A stretch of 64,000 nt of DNA from Saccharopolyspora erythraea NRRL 2338 (GCF_000062885.1 NC_009142.1:6561584-6625583); one strand, 5' to 3'. Shown: positions 8,844-18,556, counted from the first letter of the stretch. Translations and numbers: made by a program. The notes: generated by a model not told the origin, from the letters alone.

Positions 8844-8930
8844 GGTCGGGAGCGTGAGCCGCGCTGCCCACGCCCCCGTGCGGGGAGTGCTCCGCCGGCG
8901 GTCACGCGCGCTCCGCCAGCGGGCATCCCC

Positions 8931-10013
8931 CTAGAAGAACTCGCGCGCCAGCGAGAGCCAGTCCGCGTAGAACAGGCCCAGGCCGAACATCGCGCTGATC
9001 GCGGCCAGGACCCAGAACCGGATGATCACCGTGGTCTCGGCCCAGCCCGCCAGCTCGAAGTGGTGGTGGAACGGCGCCATCCGGAACAGCCGCCGCCGCG
9101 TCGAGCGGAACACCACGATCTGCATGACCACCGACAGCGCCTCGACCACGAACAGACCGCCGATGATGATCATCAGCAGCTCGGTGCGGGTGACCATCGA
9201 CAGCCCGGCCAGCAGGCCGCCGAGGGCCAGCGAGCCGGTGTCGCCCATGAAGATCTTCGCCGGTGCCGCGTTCCACCACAGGAAGCCGACGCACGCCGCC
9301 ATCGCCGCGCCCGCCACGAGCGCGATGTCCAGCGGGTCGCGCACCGTGTAGCAGGCCAGCGCCGGGCCGTTGGGCGCCGAGCAGTTGTTGCGGAACTGCC
9401 AGAACGAGATCACCACGTAGATCGCCAGCACCATCGCCGCGGTGCCGCCCGCCAGCCCGTCCATGCCGTCGGTGAAGTTCACCGCGTTGGACCAGCCGCT
9501 GATCGCGATGTAGGCGAAGATCACGAACCCGACCGAGCCGAACGAGATCACCGTGATGTCGCGGATGAACGACAGGTGCTCGGAGGCCGGCGTGATGCCG
9601 TTCTGGTTGGCGAACTGCATCGCCAGGACCGCGAACAGCACCGATGCCACGAGCTGGCCCACCAGCTTGGCGGTCTTGTTCAGGCCGAGGTTGCGCTGCT
9701 TGCGGATCTTGATGAAGTCGTCGAGGAACCCGACGATGCCCAGCGCGGTGGTCAGGCCGAGCACCAGCAGCCCGGAGGCGGTCGGCGGCTCGTCGGTGAC
9801 CGTCAGGTGGGCCACCAGGTAGCCCGCCCACATGGCGACCAGGATCGCCACGCCGCCCATCGTCGGCGTGCCGCGCTTGGCGGCGTGGGACTGCTGCACC
9901 TCCTCGCGGATCTCCTGCCCGAAGCCCTGCCGGGAGAAGACGCGGATGAGGTACGGGGTGAACAGGATGGACACGACCAGCGCCACGGCGGCGCCGACGA
10001 GGATGCTCTTCAC
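8931..10013 (-). CDS. mraY: Phospho-MurNAc-pentapeptide translocase MraY
   Basis: Ten-helix membrane enzyme that transfers phospho-MurNAc-pentapeptide to undecaprenyl phosphate to form lipid I. 360 residues. Motifs: [32 protein letters not shown] (catalytic Asp pair), [35 protein letters not shown] and [18 protein letters not shown] start at 10013 overlaps the murF stop (GTGA). Confidence 0.97.
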   Translation of the reverse strand: MKSILVGAAVALVVSILFTPYLIRVFSRQGFGQEIREEVQQSHAAKRGTPTMGGVAILVAMWAGYLVAHLTVTDEPPTASGLLVLGLTTALGIVGFLDDFIKIRKQRNLGLNKTAKLVGQLVASVLFAVLAMQFANQNGITPASEHLSFIRDITVISFGSVGFVIFAYIAISGWSNAVNFTDGMDGLAGGTAAMVLAIYVVISFWQFRNNCSAPNGPALACYTVRDPLDIALVAGAAMAACVGFLWWNAAPAKIFMGDTGSLALGGLLAGLSMVTRTELLMIIIGGLFVVEALSVVMQIVVFRSTRRRLFRMAPFHHHFELAGWAETTVIIRFWVLAAISAMFGLGLFYADWLSLAREFF

Positions 10014-11473
10014 CGGGCACCCCCGTCCGGGGCCTCGATCAGCGCCTCGGCGACCCGCCACAGGGCGGCCACCTTCGACGCCTTGGCCAGCACGACATCA
10101 CCGGGTCGCAGCTCGGCGCGCAGCAGCGCGACGGCGGCGTCGACATCCGGCACCAGAACCGACTCCTCTCCCCATGAACCTTCCAGCGACGCACCGTGGT
10201 GCATTCCCGCCGCCTGGTCCCCGACGACCACCAGCCGGTCGATGTTGAGCCGGACGGCCAGCCGCCCGATCTCGTCGTGCGCTTGTGCCCCGGACTCGCC
10301 CAGCTCGCCCATCACGCCGAGGACGGCCCACGCCCGGCCGGGACGGCCACGGGTCATGGAAGCCAGCGTCTTCAGCGCGGCGCGCATGGACTCCGGGTTC
10401 GCGTTGTAGGCGTCGTTGACGACCGTGACGCCGTCGGCGGTCTCGGCGACCTCCATCCGGCGGGCCGAGACGCGCCGCACGCCGCTGAGCCGGTCGGCGA
10501 CCTGCTCCAGCGTCGCGCCGAGCTCCAGGGCGATGGCGGCGGCGCTCAGCGCGTTGCCGACGTGGTGCTCGCCGTGCAGCGGCAGCGACACCTGCGCCGA
10601 CCCCTGCGGGGCGACCAGCGTGAAGCTGGGCCTGGCCTGCTCGTCGAGCACGATGTCCTCGGCCCGCACGTGGGCGCCGGGCGACTCCCCGACCAGCACC
10701 ACGCGGGCGCGCGTCCGCGACGCCATCGCCGCGACCAGCGGGTCGTCGGCGTTGAGCACCGCCACGCCGTCGGCGGGCAGCGACTCCACCAGTTCGCCCT
10801 TGGCCCTGGCCACCGCCTCCTGCGAGCCGAACTCGCCGAGGTGGGCGTGGCCGACGTTGAGCACCGCGCCGATGCGCGGCGGCGCCACCTCGCACAGCTT
10901 CGCGATGTGGCCGACACCGCGGGCCGACAGCTCCAGCACCAGGTGCCGCGTGTCCTCGTCGGCGCGCAGCGCCGTCCACGGGTGCCCGAGCTCGTTGTTG
11001 AAGGAACCGGGCGGCGCCACGGTCGGCCCCATCGGCTCCAGCAGCTGGGCGATCAGGTCCTTGGTGGAGGTCTTGCCGGACGAGCCGGTCACCCCGACCA
11101 CGGTGAGCCGCGGCAGCCGGTCCACGACGTACCGCGCGAGCCTGGCCAGCGCCGCCAGCACCGCGGCGCCGGAGCCGTCGGTGTCGCCCGCCAGCGCCAT
11201 CAGCCCGGTGGCCTCCGCGGGCACCGGCGGCACGATCACCGCGGGTGCGTCGACCTCGCGGGCCGCGAGCACGCCGGCGGCACCGTCGGCGACGGCCCGC
11301 GCGGCGAAGTCGTGGCCGTCCACCCGTTCGCCGGGCACGGCCACGAACAGCCCGCCGGGGGCCACCTTCCGCGAGTCGAACTCCACGCTCGCGGACACGA
11401 TCTCCGAACCATCCGCACGATGGAGCCTGCCGCCCACCGCTTCCGCGATGTCAGCCAGGCTGAGCCGGATCAC
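10010..11473 (-). CDS. murF: UDP-MurNAc-tripeptide--D-Ala-D-Ala ligase MurF
   Basis: Adds the D-Ala-D-Ala dipeptide to complete the pentapeptide precursor. 487 residues with [28 protein letters not shown] (domain 1), ATP loop [35 protein letters not shown] and [12 protein letters not shown], then [17 protein letters not shown] and [24 protein letters not shown] at 11473 overlaps the murE TGA (GTGA), so it is tightly coupled to murE. Confidence 0.97.
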   Translation of the reverse strand: MIRLSLADIAEAVGGRLHRADGSEIVSASVEFDSRKVAPGGLFVAVPGERVDGHDFAARAVADGAAGVLAAREVDAPAVIVPPVPAEATGLMALAGDTDGSGAAVLAALARLARYVVDRLPRLTVVGVTGSSGKTSTKDLIAQLLEPMGPTVAPPGSFNNELGHPWTALRADEDTRHLVLELSARGVGHIAKLCEVAPPRIGAVLNVGHAHLGEFGSQEAVARAKGELVESLPADGVAVLNADDPLVAAMASRTRARVVLVGESPGAHVRAEDIVLDEQARPSFTLVAPQGSAQVSLPLHGEHHVGNALSAAAIALELGATLEQVADRLSGVRRVSARRMEVAETADGVTVVNDAYNANPESMRAALKTLASMTRGRPGRAWAVLGVMGELGESGAQAHDEIGRLAVRLNIDRLVVVGDQAAGMHHGASLEGSWGEESVLVPDVDAAVALLRAELRPGDVVLAKASKVAALWRVAEALIEAPDGGAR

Positions 11474-13131
11474 CTTGCCTCCTCGTCGCCCTGCCCCCGA
11501 TGGACTTCGGTGTCTCCCCCGTCGGCGTGGGCAGCGCCCAGCCGCCTGCGCAGGGCGGCGGCGAGCTCTTCCCGATCGGAGAAGGGATGGACCACGCCCG
11601 CCACCTCCTGTCCCGTCTCGTGCCCCTTGCCCGCGACCACGACGATGTCGCCGCTGGACGCCCGCGCCACCGCCTCGGCGATGGCCTCCCGCCGGTCGCC
11701 CCGCTCGATGACCTCGCCGCGTTCGGCGGCGGGCACCGCCTCGGCACCGGCGAGCATGGCGGCCCGGATGTCGGCCGGGTCCTCGCTACGAGGATTATCG
11801 TCGGTGACGATCAGTAGTCCGGACCGGCGTGCGGCGGCCTCTCCCATCAGCGGCCGTTTGGCGACGTCACGGTCGCCTCCGCAGCCCAGGACCACGATCA
11901 CGCGGCCCTCGGCCTGTGCACGCGCCGCGTCCAGCACCGCCGACACCGCGCCCGGCTTGTGGGAGTAGTCGACCACGGCTGTGAAGTCCTGGCCGAGCGC
12001 GACCCGCTCCATCCGGCCCGGCACGTCGACCTCGGCCAGCCCGCGCTCGATGGCCCAGGTGGGGACCTCGGCGGCGTGCAGGATGCCGATGGCCAGCAGC
12101 GCGTTGGCGATGTTGAACGGTCCGGGCAGCCGCAGCCGCATGCGCAGCGAGAGCCCGCCGGGGCCGTGCGCGGTGAACTCCTGCTCGCCGGTGGGGAACG
12201 CCTCGACGTCGGTGGCGGTCCAGGACGCGTCGCCGGTGGTGGACACCGTGATGGTGCCGGGCTTGACCAGCTTGCGGCCCCAGTCGGTGTCGGTGCAGAC
12301 GACCTCGTGCTCCGAGCGGCCGTCGAACAGCAGCGCCTTGGCCTGGAAGTAGTCGTCGAGGTCGCGGTGGAAGTCCAGGTGGTCCTGGGAGAGGTTGGTG
12401 AACCCGCCGACGGTGAAGCGGGTGCCCGAGACCCGGCCGAGCGCGAGGGCGTGGCTGGAGACCTCCATCGGCACGTGCGTGACGCCGTGCTCGACCATCA
12501 CGGCCAGCAGCGCCTGCAGGTCGGGGGCCTCGGGGGTGGTGAACGCGCTGTCCAGGCGCTCACCGGCGATGCGGGTCTCGACGGTGCCGACCAGACCGGT
12601 GGTGAACCCCGCTGCGGCCAGCGCCGACTCGAGCAGGTAGGTCGTGGTGGTCTTGCCGGAGGTGCCCGTGACGCCCAGGATGCGCAGCTGTTTGGAGGGT
12701 TCGCCGTAGATCTTGGCGGCGGCCGGTCCGAGCGCGGCGCGCGGGTCGTCGTGCACCAGCAGCGCGACCCGGCCCGCGCTGACCTCCGGGTGGTCGAGCA
12801 GGTCCGCCCGGACCACGCCGGCCTGGTCCGTCAGGACGGCGACCGCACCGGCGTCCAGCGCCGTGGCCGCGAAGTCGGCGCCGTGCACGCGGGTGCCGGG
12901 CAGCGCGGCGAACAGGTCGCCGGGCCGCACGTGCTGCGCTCTGAGCGTCGCGCCCGTCACCGGCCGCCCGGAGGGGCCCTGACCAGGGGCGCGAAGGATT
13001 CGCGCGCCGATGAGCTCGGCTAGCTGTTCGGTGTCCACCGGCTCGACGTTCGTGGGGCGAGGCGGGGCTGTCGCGACCGCGGAAGGCACGTCGCGACAGG
13101 CTACCGGTACCACCTGACGGGTCATCCTCAT
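11470..13131 (-). CDS. murE: UDP-MurNAc-dipeptide--diaminopimelate ligase MurE
   Basis: Adds the third amino acid to UDP-MurNAc-L-Ala-D-Glu. DNPRSEDPADI, the diaminopimelate-recognition box of MurE, is visible, so meso-DAP is the likely substrate. Also seen are LRAQHVRPGDLFAALPGTRVHG, GVTGTSGKTTTTYLLESAL, NLSQDHLDFH and VVDYSHKPGAV. About 553 residues from ATG 13131; ATG 13125 and a longer frame to 13278 are also possible and no start has a clear ribosome site. It is the first gene of the left dcw half. Its usual upstream neighbour ftsI is 9.4 kb away, so it must have its own promoter. Confidence 0.95.
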   Translation of the reverse strand: MRMTRQVVPVACRDVPSAVATAPPRPTNVEPVDTEQLAELIGARILRAPGQGPSGRPVTGATLRAQHVRPGDLFAALPGTRVHGADFAATALDAGAVAVLTDQAGVVRADLLDHPEVSAGRVALLVHDDPRAALGPAAAKIYGEPSKQLRILGVTGTSGKTTTTYLLESALAAAGFTTGLVGTVETRIAGERLDSAFTTPEAPDLQALLAVMVEHGVTHVPMEVSSHALALGRVSGTRFTVGGFTNLSQDHLDFHRDLDDYFQAKALLFDGRSEHEVVCTDTDWGRKLVKPGTITVSTTGDASWTATDVEAFPTGEQEFTAHGPGGLSLRMRLRLPGPFNIANALLAIGILHAAEVPTWAIERGLAEVDVPGRMERVALGQDFTAVVDYSHKPGAVSAVLDAARAQAEGRVIVVLGCGGDRDVAKRPLMGEAAARRSGLLIVTDDNPRSEDPADIRAAMLAGAEAVPAAERGEVIERGDRREAIAEAVARASSGDIVVVAGKGHETGQEVAGVVHPFSDREELAAALRRRLGAAHADGGDTEVHRGQGDEEAR

Positions 13132-13526
13132 GGTCGGCCGCGCGTACGGCGTGGCGCCCCCGGGGCCGTTCGGCGCAACGGCCGCTGCGCCGGAACACCC
13201 TCCGTTCCCGGATGAGCACGGAGTGACGCGGGTTCTTCCGCTCGGGCTGCGCGAGCCCGCGCGGATCTGATCGGACACCCGTGCGCTCCGGGCGGGGCAC
13301 CGGTCCGGCGGCAGTCCCGCCCGGCTCGTGGAGAGGTTCCGGAACCGGCACGCAGGGTGAGATCAACAACAGCCTCTCAGAGCAGTACCCATGCCACGGG
13401 GTCAACCTCCGCCGCCGTTCAGGGTCCTGGTCCTGCTCTGTTCATCCGAACTTTGTGGTGTCACTCCACGGTGATCGATTACGTTCCCGCCAGTTTGGTT
13501 GGAAAATCCCCACCCTGGAGGACTCC
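13132..13526. other. Intergenic region between murE and CHAP-like gene
   Basis: 395 bases separating divergent murE and the secreted protein gene. They must hold promoters for both. The last 80 bases are less GC-rich (CTTTGTGGTG, CGATTACG, TTTGGTTGG) and are the likely plus-strand promoter/leader, but no convincing -35/-10 pair could be fixed. The part nearest murE stays open in the murE frame to 13278. No other gene seen. Confidence 0.5.
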
Positions 13527-14051
13527 GTGAACCGACGCCCCACCCGGATCGGCCGATTGGCCCTCGTCGGCACCGCCGCCGCGGCCGTCTCCGTGTTCCC
13601 CGCCGTGACCACCGCGACCCCGGTCGCCGACGCCGCACCCGCACTCGTCCAGCAGGCCCCCGCCGCGCTGCCCGCCGCGGCCGACCCGGCCGACGGCACC
13701 GCCGAGGGTGCGGTCGAGTGGTTCAAGTCCAAGCAGGGCGACACCTCCTACGAGGGCCTGTGCGAGAAGGCCGTCGAGAACGCCTGGGGGACGACCGGCG
13801 TGTGGCCCTCGGCCATCGCGCACTGGCAGGGCGCGGTCGACGCGGGCAAGGCGCACGAGGGCGACACCAACCCGCCGAAGGGCGCCTTCGTCTACTGGAA
13901 CATCAGCCAGTACGGCCACGTCGGCATCGCCGACGGCAACGGCGGCTTCTACTCCAGCGGCATCGACGGGGCCATCGGCCACCAGGACAGCCTGTCGTAC
14001 TTCGGCGACTACCTCGGCTGGAGCGACCCGCAGGTTCCGGCCGGCCTGTGA
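13527..14051 (+). CDS. Secreted CHAP-like peptidoglycan hydrolase candidate
   Basis: 174-residue secreted protein. Signal peptide: RRPTRIGR, a hydrophobic stretch LALVGTAAAAVSVFPAV and Ala-rich cleavage region around residue 30-38, then an Ala/Pro linker. The mature domain (about 55-174) has EGLCEKAVENAWG with a candidate nucleophile Cys and YGHVGIADGNGGFYSSG with a candidate His, the arrangement seen in CHAP/NlpC-type cysteine amidases. GTG 13527 follows GGAGG. It lies divergent to murE, so wall hydrolysis fits the context, but substrate is unknown. A strong hairpin follows the stop. Confidence 0.75.
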   Translation: MNRRPTRIGRLALVGTAAAAVSVFPAVTTATPVADAAPALVQQAPAALPAAADPADGTAEGAVEWFKSKQGDTSYEGLCEKAVENAWGTTGVWPSAIAHWQGAVDAGKAHEGDTNPPKGAFVYWNISQYGHVGIADGNGGFYSSGIDGAIGHQDSLSYFGDYLGWSDPQVPAGL

Positions 14052-14056
14052 AACCC

Positions 14057-14090
14057 GGGGTGGGGCCGCGCTAGGGGTCGGCCCCACCCC
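14057..14090. terminator. Convergent terminator hairpin
   Basis: 11-bp perfect stem GGGGTGGGGCC (14057-14067) with GGCCCCACCCC (14080-14090) and a 12-base loop, six bases after the stop of the CHAP-like gene and 14 bases before the end of the opposing dehydratase gene. It could serve both directions. No T-tract, as usual in this GC range. Confidence 0.75.
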
Positions 14091-14104
14091 CTCGCCGGGC
14101 GCGG

Positions 14105-15823
14105 TCAGTGGCCGTCGCGGGGCACCGCGCTGCCGGACCCGCCGACCAGGAAGTCCAGGTCCGCGCCGTCGGACGCCTGCAGGACGTGGTCGTAGTAAAG
14201 CCGCTGGTAGCCCCGCGGATACGGGTTGTCGGGGTCCTTCCAGTCCGCGCGCCGCCGGTCCATCTCCTCCTCGGAGACCTCGAGGTCCAGCGTCCGGTTC
14301 GCCACGTCGAGGTGCACCACGTCGCCGGTCCGCACGAACGCCAGCGGCCCGCCCGCCGCCGACTCCGGCGTGACGTGCAGGACGACCGTGCCGTAGGCGG
14401 TGCCGCTCATCCGGCCGTCCGAGATGCGCACCATGTCGTCGATGCCGCGGTTGAGGATCTTCTTGGGCACCGGCACGTTGGCCACCTCGGGCATGCCCGG
14501 GTACCCCTTCGGCCCCGCGTTGCGGATGACCAGCACGGTGTTCTCGTCGACGTCGAGGTCCTCGTCCTCGCACACGGCGTAGTAGTCCTCGGCGCTCTCG
14601 AACACCATCGCCGGCCCGCGGTGGTGCAGCAGCCGCGGCGAGGCCGCCGACTGCTTGATCACCGCGCCTCCGGGCGCCAGCGTCCCGCGCAGCACGGCGG
14701 TGCCGGTGCCCGCGGCCTGGAACGGCTCGCCGAGCGGGGTGATCACCCTCGGGTCGTGGATCTCGGCGTCGGCGATGTTGTCGGCGACCGTGCGGCCCGT
14801 GACGGTCAGCACCGACCCGTCGACCAGCTCGCCGAGCTCCTTCATCACCGCGGGCAGCCCGCCCGCGTAGCAGAAGTCCTCCATCAGGAACTTCCCGCTG
14901 GGCATCAGGTTCACCAGGGTCGGCACGTCGCGGGTGTCGGCGTCGAAGTCGTCGACGGTCAGCTCGACCCCGACCCGCTTGGCGATCGCGATCAGGTGCA
15001 CCACGGCGTTGGTGGAGCCGCCGATCGCGGCGTTGACCCGGATCGCGTTGCGGAACGCCTCGCGGGTCATCAGGTCCGAGGGCTTGAGGTCCTCCTCGAC
15101 CATGCCGACGATGCGCCTGCCGACCTGCTGGGCGGTGGCGTAGCGGCGGGCGTCGACGGCGGGCCACGACGCCGCGTAGGGGAACTGCATGCCCAGGCCC
15201 TCGACGACGCAGGCCATCGTCGAGGCGGTGCCCATGGTCATGCAGTGGCCGTTGGACCGCGACATGCAGCCCTCGATGAAGTAGCACTCCTCCTGGTCGA
15301 TGCGGCCGGCGACGAGGTCCTCCTCGGCCTTCCACACCGCGGTGCCCGAGCCGATGTCGGTGCCCTTGTACTTGCCGTTGAGCATCGGCCCGCCGGTGAG
15401 CATCACCGCGGGCAGGTCCACGCTGGCCGCCGCCATCAGCAGCCCCGGCGTGGTCTTGTCGCAGCCGGAGAGCAGCACGACGCCGTCGAGCGGGTTGGCC
15501 CGGATCGTCTCCTCGGCCTGCATCGCCAGCAGGTTGCGGTAGAGCATGGTGGTGGGGCGCATCAGGGTCTCGCCGAGCGCCATGTTGGGGAACTCCAGCG
15601 GGAAGCCGCCCGCCTGCCACACGCCGCGCTTGACCGCCTCGGCGATGCGCTGCTGGTGGGCGTTGCACGGCGCGAGCTCCGACCACGTGGTGCCGATGCC
15701 GATCACCGGCCGCCCGTCGAAGACGTCGTCGCTGTAGCCCTGGTTCTTCAGCCAGGAGCGCGCGGTCATCCCGGCCCTGCCGTGGGCCCCGAACCAGCTC
15801 GCACTCCGCCTCGACGTACTCAC
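14105..15823 (-). CDS. IlvD/Edd-family sugar-acid dehydratase
   Basis: Fe-S-dependent dehydratase of the dihydroxy-acid/6-phosphogluconate dehydratase family, about 572 residues. Conserved cysteines occur in LLSGCDKTTPG and IEGCMSRSNGHCMTMGTAS, and the C-terminal DGRMSGTAYGTVVLHV is present. Length, the Ser/Asn-rich cluster region and context favour the pentonate/hexonate dehydratase branch (L-arabonate or similar aldonic acids) over biosynthetic IlvD. The exact substrate is inference. Start: GTG at 15823 is preferred over GTG 15832 because AAGGAG lies eight bases upstream of it. It is divergent from the MFS-rhmD operon and shares its promoter region. Confidence 0.85.
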   Translation of the reverse strand: MSTSRRSASWFGAHGRAGMTARSWLKNQGYSDDVFDGRPVIGIGTTWSELAPCNAHQQRIAEAVKRGVWQAGGFPLEFPNMALGETLMRPTTMLYRNLLAMQAEETIRANPLDGVVLLSGCDKTTPGLLMAAASVDLPAVMLTGGPMLNGKYKGTDIGSGTAVWKAEEDLVAGRIDQEECYFIEGCMSRSNGHCMTMGTASTMACVVEGLGMQFPYAASWPAVDARRYATAQQVGRRIVGMVEEDLKPSDLMTREAFRNAIRVNAAIGGSTNAVVHLIAIAKRVGVELTVDDFDADTRDVPTLVNLMPSGKFLMEDFCYAGGLPAVMKELGELVDGSVLTVTGRTVADNIADAEIHDPRVITPLGEPFQAAGTGTAVLRGTLAPGGAVIKQSAASPRLLHHRGPAMVFESAEDYYAVCEDEDLDVDENTVLVIRNAGPKGYPGMPEVANVPVPKKILNRGIDDMVRISDGRMSGTAYGTVVLHVTPESAAGGPLAFVRTGDVVHLDVANRTLDLEVSEEEMDRRRADWKDPDNPYPRGYQRLYYDHVLQASDGADLDFLVGGSGSAVPRDGH

Positions 15824-16004
15824 CGGCGCCACTCCTTCACCGTCGAAAGGGCCGTGTGCGACGAACGTAACCAGGTGGCCGCGAACGCGCGCAATAGAAC
15901 GCCGAAGTGTTCGTGCCTTCGGACGACGGCTGGGATGCTGAACGAAAAACCGGGCCCAGCAGCGTTGACCACCCCGACCGCCACACCTACTCTGTGTCCC
16001 AAAT

Positions 16005-16029
16005 CACGAACCTTGTTCGGTATTTCGTG
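16005..16029. promoter_or_regulatory. Inverted repeat upstream of MFS-rhmD operon
   Basis: CACGAA (16005-16010) and TTCGTG (16024-16029) are perfect inverted arms separated by 13 bases. A second small palindrome GAAC-CTT-GTTC (16008-16018) sits inside. It lies 24 bases before the MFS start, within the 229-base divergent region with the dehydratase gene, so it is a good operator candidate. Binding protein unknown; the IclR gene at 21682 is one candidate. Confidence 0.5.
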
Positions 16030-16052
16030 CAGCACCTCAACGGGGAGGTCCG

Positions 16053-17387
16053 GTGCCCCAACCCAACGACGAGACCCTGCCCGCGGCGGTGCGACGGGTG
16101 ATGTGGCGGCTGATGCCGTTCCTGTTCTTCATGTACGTCATCGCGTTCCTGGACCGGGTCAACATCGGGTTCGCCAAGGAGGAGTTCCAGGCCCACGCGG
16201 GCATCTCCGAAGCCGCCTACGCGCTCGGCGCGGGGCTGTTCTTCATCGGCTACGCGCTGTTCGAGGTGCCCAGCAACCTGATCATGCAGCGGGTCGGCGC
16301 CCGGTGGTGGATGTGCCGGATCATGGTCACCTGGGGCCTGATCTCGGCCGCGATGGCGCTGGTCGACAGCGAGGGCGTGTTCTACCTGCTGCGGTTCCTG
16401 CTCGGGGTCGCCGAGGCCGGGTTCTTCCCCGGGGTCATCCTGTTCATCACCCACTGGGTCCCGCACGCCTACCGCGCGCGCTGCAACGCCCTGTTCTACC
16501 TGGGAATCCCGCTCGCCTCGGTGCTCGGCGGCCCGCTGTCCGGACTGCTGCTGGAGCTCGACGGCACCGCCGGAATCCTGGGCTGGCAGTGGATGTTCGC
16601 CGTCGAGGGGCTCATCGCGTGCGTCGTCGGCGTGTGGGCCTTCTTCTACCTCGACAACAAACCCGCCGACGCGCGGTGGCTCTCGCAGCCGCAGCGCGAC
16701 GCCCTGCAGTCCGCGGTGGACCTGGAGGCCGAGCGCAAGCGCGAGCACAGCCCGCACCGGCTGCTGACCTCGCTGGTCGACCCGCGCGTGCTCTACTTCA
16801 GCCTGGTCTACTTCCTGATCCAGTGCGCCGTGTACGGGATGACGTTCTACCTGCCGACGCAGGTGTCGGCGGCGGTCGGCAGCAAGGTCGGGCTCGCGGT
16901 CGGCCTGGTGACCGCGATTCCGTGGACCGTCGCGCTGCTGGCCAACCTCGCGGTGTCCTCCGGCGCGGACCGCGTTTCCCAGCAGCGCAAGCGGTTCGTC
17001 GCCGCGGCCTGCGCCTGCGCCGGGTCGGTGGGCATCGCCGCCTCGGCCTACTTCTCCAGTCCGGTGCTGGCCATCTGCGGGCTCGCGGTCGCCGCCGCCG
17101 GCTACATCTCGGTGCAGCCGGTGTTCTGGACCTTCCCCGCCGCCTACCTCACCGGCACGGCCGCCGCGGCGGGCATCGGGCTGATCAACTCGCTGGGCAA
17201 CCTCGGCGGCTTCGTCGCCCCGGTGGCCAAGAACTGGGTCGAGGAAACCTTTTCGTCCGACTCCGCCGGGCTCTACATGCTGTCGGCCTGCGGCCTGGCC
17301 GCCGCCGCGCTCTTCCTGCTCAGCTCCCGGCTGCCGACCCCGGCGGCACGCAGCACCGCGCATCCCGCGACCGAGGAGGCCCGTTGA
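16053..17387 (+). CDS. MFS sugar-acid transporter (anion:cation symporter type)
   Basis: 444-residue twelve-helix major facilitator protein. It has the N-terminal pattern of the ACS family (RRVMWRLMPFLFFMYVIAFLDRVNIGFAK), also found in phthalate, galactonate and rhamnonate permeases, then IGYALFEVPSNLIMQRVGARWW and LLGVAEAGFFPGVILFITHWVP. GTG 16053 is preceded by GGGGAGG. Its stop overlaps the rhmD TTG, so import and dehydration are co-expressed. By context the cargo is probably L-rhamnonate or a related aldonate. Confidence 0.88.
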   Translation: MPQPNDETLPAAVRRVMWRLMPFLFFMYVIAFLDRVNIGFAKEEFQAHAGISEAAYALGAGLFFIGYALFEVPSNLIMQRVGARWWMCRIMVTWGLISAAMALVDSEGVFYLLRFLLGVAEAGFFPGVILFITHWVPHAYRARCNALFYLGIPLASVLGGPLSGLLLELDGTAGILGWQWMFAVEGLIACVVGVWAFFYLDNKPADARWLSQPQRDALQSAVDLEAERKREHSPHRLLTSLVDPRVLYFSLVYFLIQCAVYGMTFYLPTQVSAAVGSKVGLAVGLVTAIPWTVALLANLAVSSGADRVSQQRKRFVAAACACAGSVGIAASAYFSSPVLAICGLAVAAAGYISVQPVFWTFPAAYLTGTAAAAGIGLINSLGNLGGFVAPVAKNWVEETFSSDSAGLYMLSACGLAAAALFLLSSRLPTPAARSTAHPATEEAR

Positions 17388-18556
17388 AGATCCGCCAGGT
17401 ACGCGCGCTCACCGTGACCGGTGGCGGCGCCGACTACCACGACCAGGCCGAGGACCACTGGATCGACGACCACGTCGCCACCCCGATGGCGAAGTACCCC
17501 GAATACCGCGCCAGCAGGCAGGCTTTCGGCATCAACGTGCTGGGCACGCTGGTCGTCGAGGTCGAGGCCGAGGACGGCACCGTCGGTGTCGGGGTGACCA
17601 CGGCGGGCGAGCCGGGCGCCTACATCGTGGAGAAGCACCTGGCGCGGTTCGTGGAGGGCGCGTCGGTCACCGACGTCGAGAAGATCTGGGACCAGATGTT
17701 CAACGCGACCCTCTACTACGGGCGCAAGGGCCTGGTGCTCAACGCGATCAGCGCGGTGGACCTCGCCCTCTACGACCTGCTGGGCAAGATCCGCCAGGAA
17801 CCGGTGTACGCGCTGCTCGGCGGCCCGGTGCGCGACGAGCTCCAGTGCTACGCCACCACCGGACGCCCCGACGTGGCGAAGGAACTCGGGTTCCTGGGCG
17901 GGAAGATGACGCTCCAGCACGGACCCGCCGAGGGCGTCGAGGGGCTGCACGCCAACATCGAGCGGCTGCGCAAGATGCGCGAGCAGGTCGGCCCCGACTT
18001 CTGGTTGATGTTCGACTGCTGGATGGCGCTGGACGTCGAGTACGCCACCAGGCTGGCCCACGCCGCCGCCGAGTACGACCTGAAGTGGCTGGAGGAGGCG
18101 CTGATCCCCGACGACTACTGGGGATACGGCGAGCTGCGCAGGCGGATGCCGTCGACGATGCTGATGACCACCGGCGAGCACGAGCACACACGCTACGGTT
18201 TCCGGCTGCTGCTGGAGATGGGCCGCCCCGACATCATCCAGCCCGACGTCAACTGGTGCGGCGGCATCACCGAGCTGATCAAGATTTCCGCGCTGGCCGA
18301 CGCGCACGGCGCGATGGTGGTCCCGCACGGATCGAGCGTGTACTCGTACCACTTCGTCATCACCAGGCACAACAGCCCGTTCACCGAGTTCCTGATGATG
18401 CACCCGCAGGCGACCGAGGTGGTGCCGATGTTCTCGCCGCTGCTGCTCGACGAGCCGGTACCGGTCGGCGGTCGCCTGCGGCTGCCGGAGACGCCGGGCT
18501 TCGGCGTGCGTCTCAACCCGGAGGTCGAGCTGCGCCGCCCCTACGACCACGACTGA
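17384..18556 (+). CDS. rhmD: L-rhamnonate dehydratase
   Basis: Mg-dependent enolase-superfamily enzyme that dehydrates L-rhamnonate to 2-keto-3-deoxy-L-rhamnonate. Its 390 residues match the E. coli RhmD pattern almost throughout: GGGADYHDQAEDHWIDDHVATPM, RQAFGINVLGTLVVEVEAE, GEHEHTRYGFRLL, IIQPDVNWCGG, VPHGSSVYSYH and a C-terminal EPVPVGGRLRLPETPGFGV. Start is TTG 17384 overlapping the transporter stop (TTGA), with GAGGAGG upstream. Downstream aldolase or dehydrogenase genes of the pathway are not nearby. Confidence 0.93.
   Translation: MKIRQVRALTVTGGGADYHDQAEDHWIDDHVATPMAKYPEYRASRQAFGINVLGTLVVEVEAEDGTVGVGVTTAGEPGAYIVEKHLARFVEGASVTDVEKIWDQMFNATLYYGRKGLVLNAISAVDLALYDLLGKIRQEPVYALLGGPVRDELQCYATTGRPDVAKELGFLGGKMTLQHGPAEGVEGLHANIERLRKMREQVGPDFWLMFDCWMALDVEYATRLAHAAAEYDLKWLEEALIPDDYWGYGELRRRMPSTMLMTTGEHEHTRYGFRLLLEMGRPDIIQPDVNWCGGITELIKISALADAHGAMVVPHGSSVYSYHFVITRHNSPFTEFLMMHPQATEVVPMFSPLLLDEPVPVGGRLRLPETPGFGVRLNPEVELRRPYDHD

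Noticed and set aside
8738-8926. 62-residue open frame in the mraY-murD spacer ending on the murD TTG
   Set aside because: Arg/Gly-rich, no proper ribosome site spacing, and its DNA is explained by three hairpins; not listed as a gene.
7095-10409. Very long plus-strand open frame (1104 codons) opposite murD-mraY
   Set aside because: High GC leaves the antisense strand free of stops. The translation is Arg/Gly/His-rich with no domain, and the minus-strand genes are certain.
13280-13526. Possible c-di-AMP riboswitch before the secreted CHAP-like gene
   Set aside because: Such riboswitches often precede wall hydrolase genes, but I could not find the conserved core elements in the leader. A covariance-model search would decide.
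14108-16050. Plus-strand open frame running through the dehydratase region into the rhmD frame
   Set aside because: Antisense shadow of the IlvD/Edd gene that happens to stay open; rhmD has its own TTG start and ribosome site at 17384.
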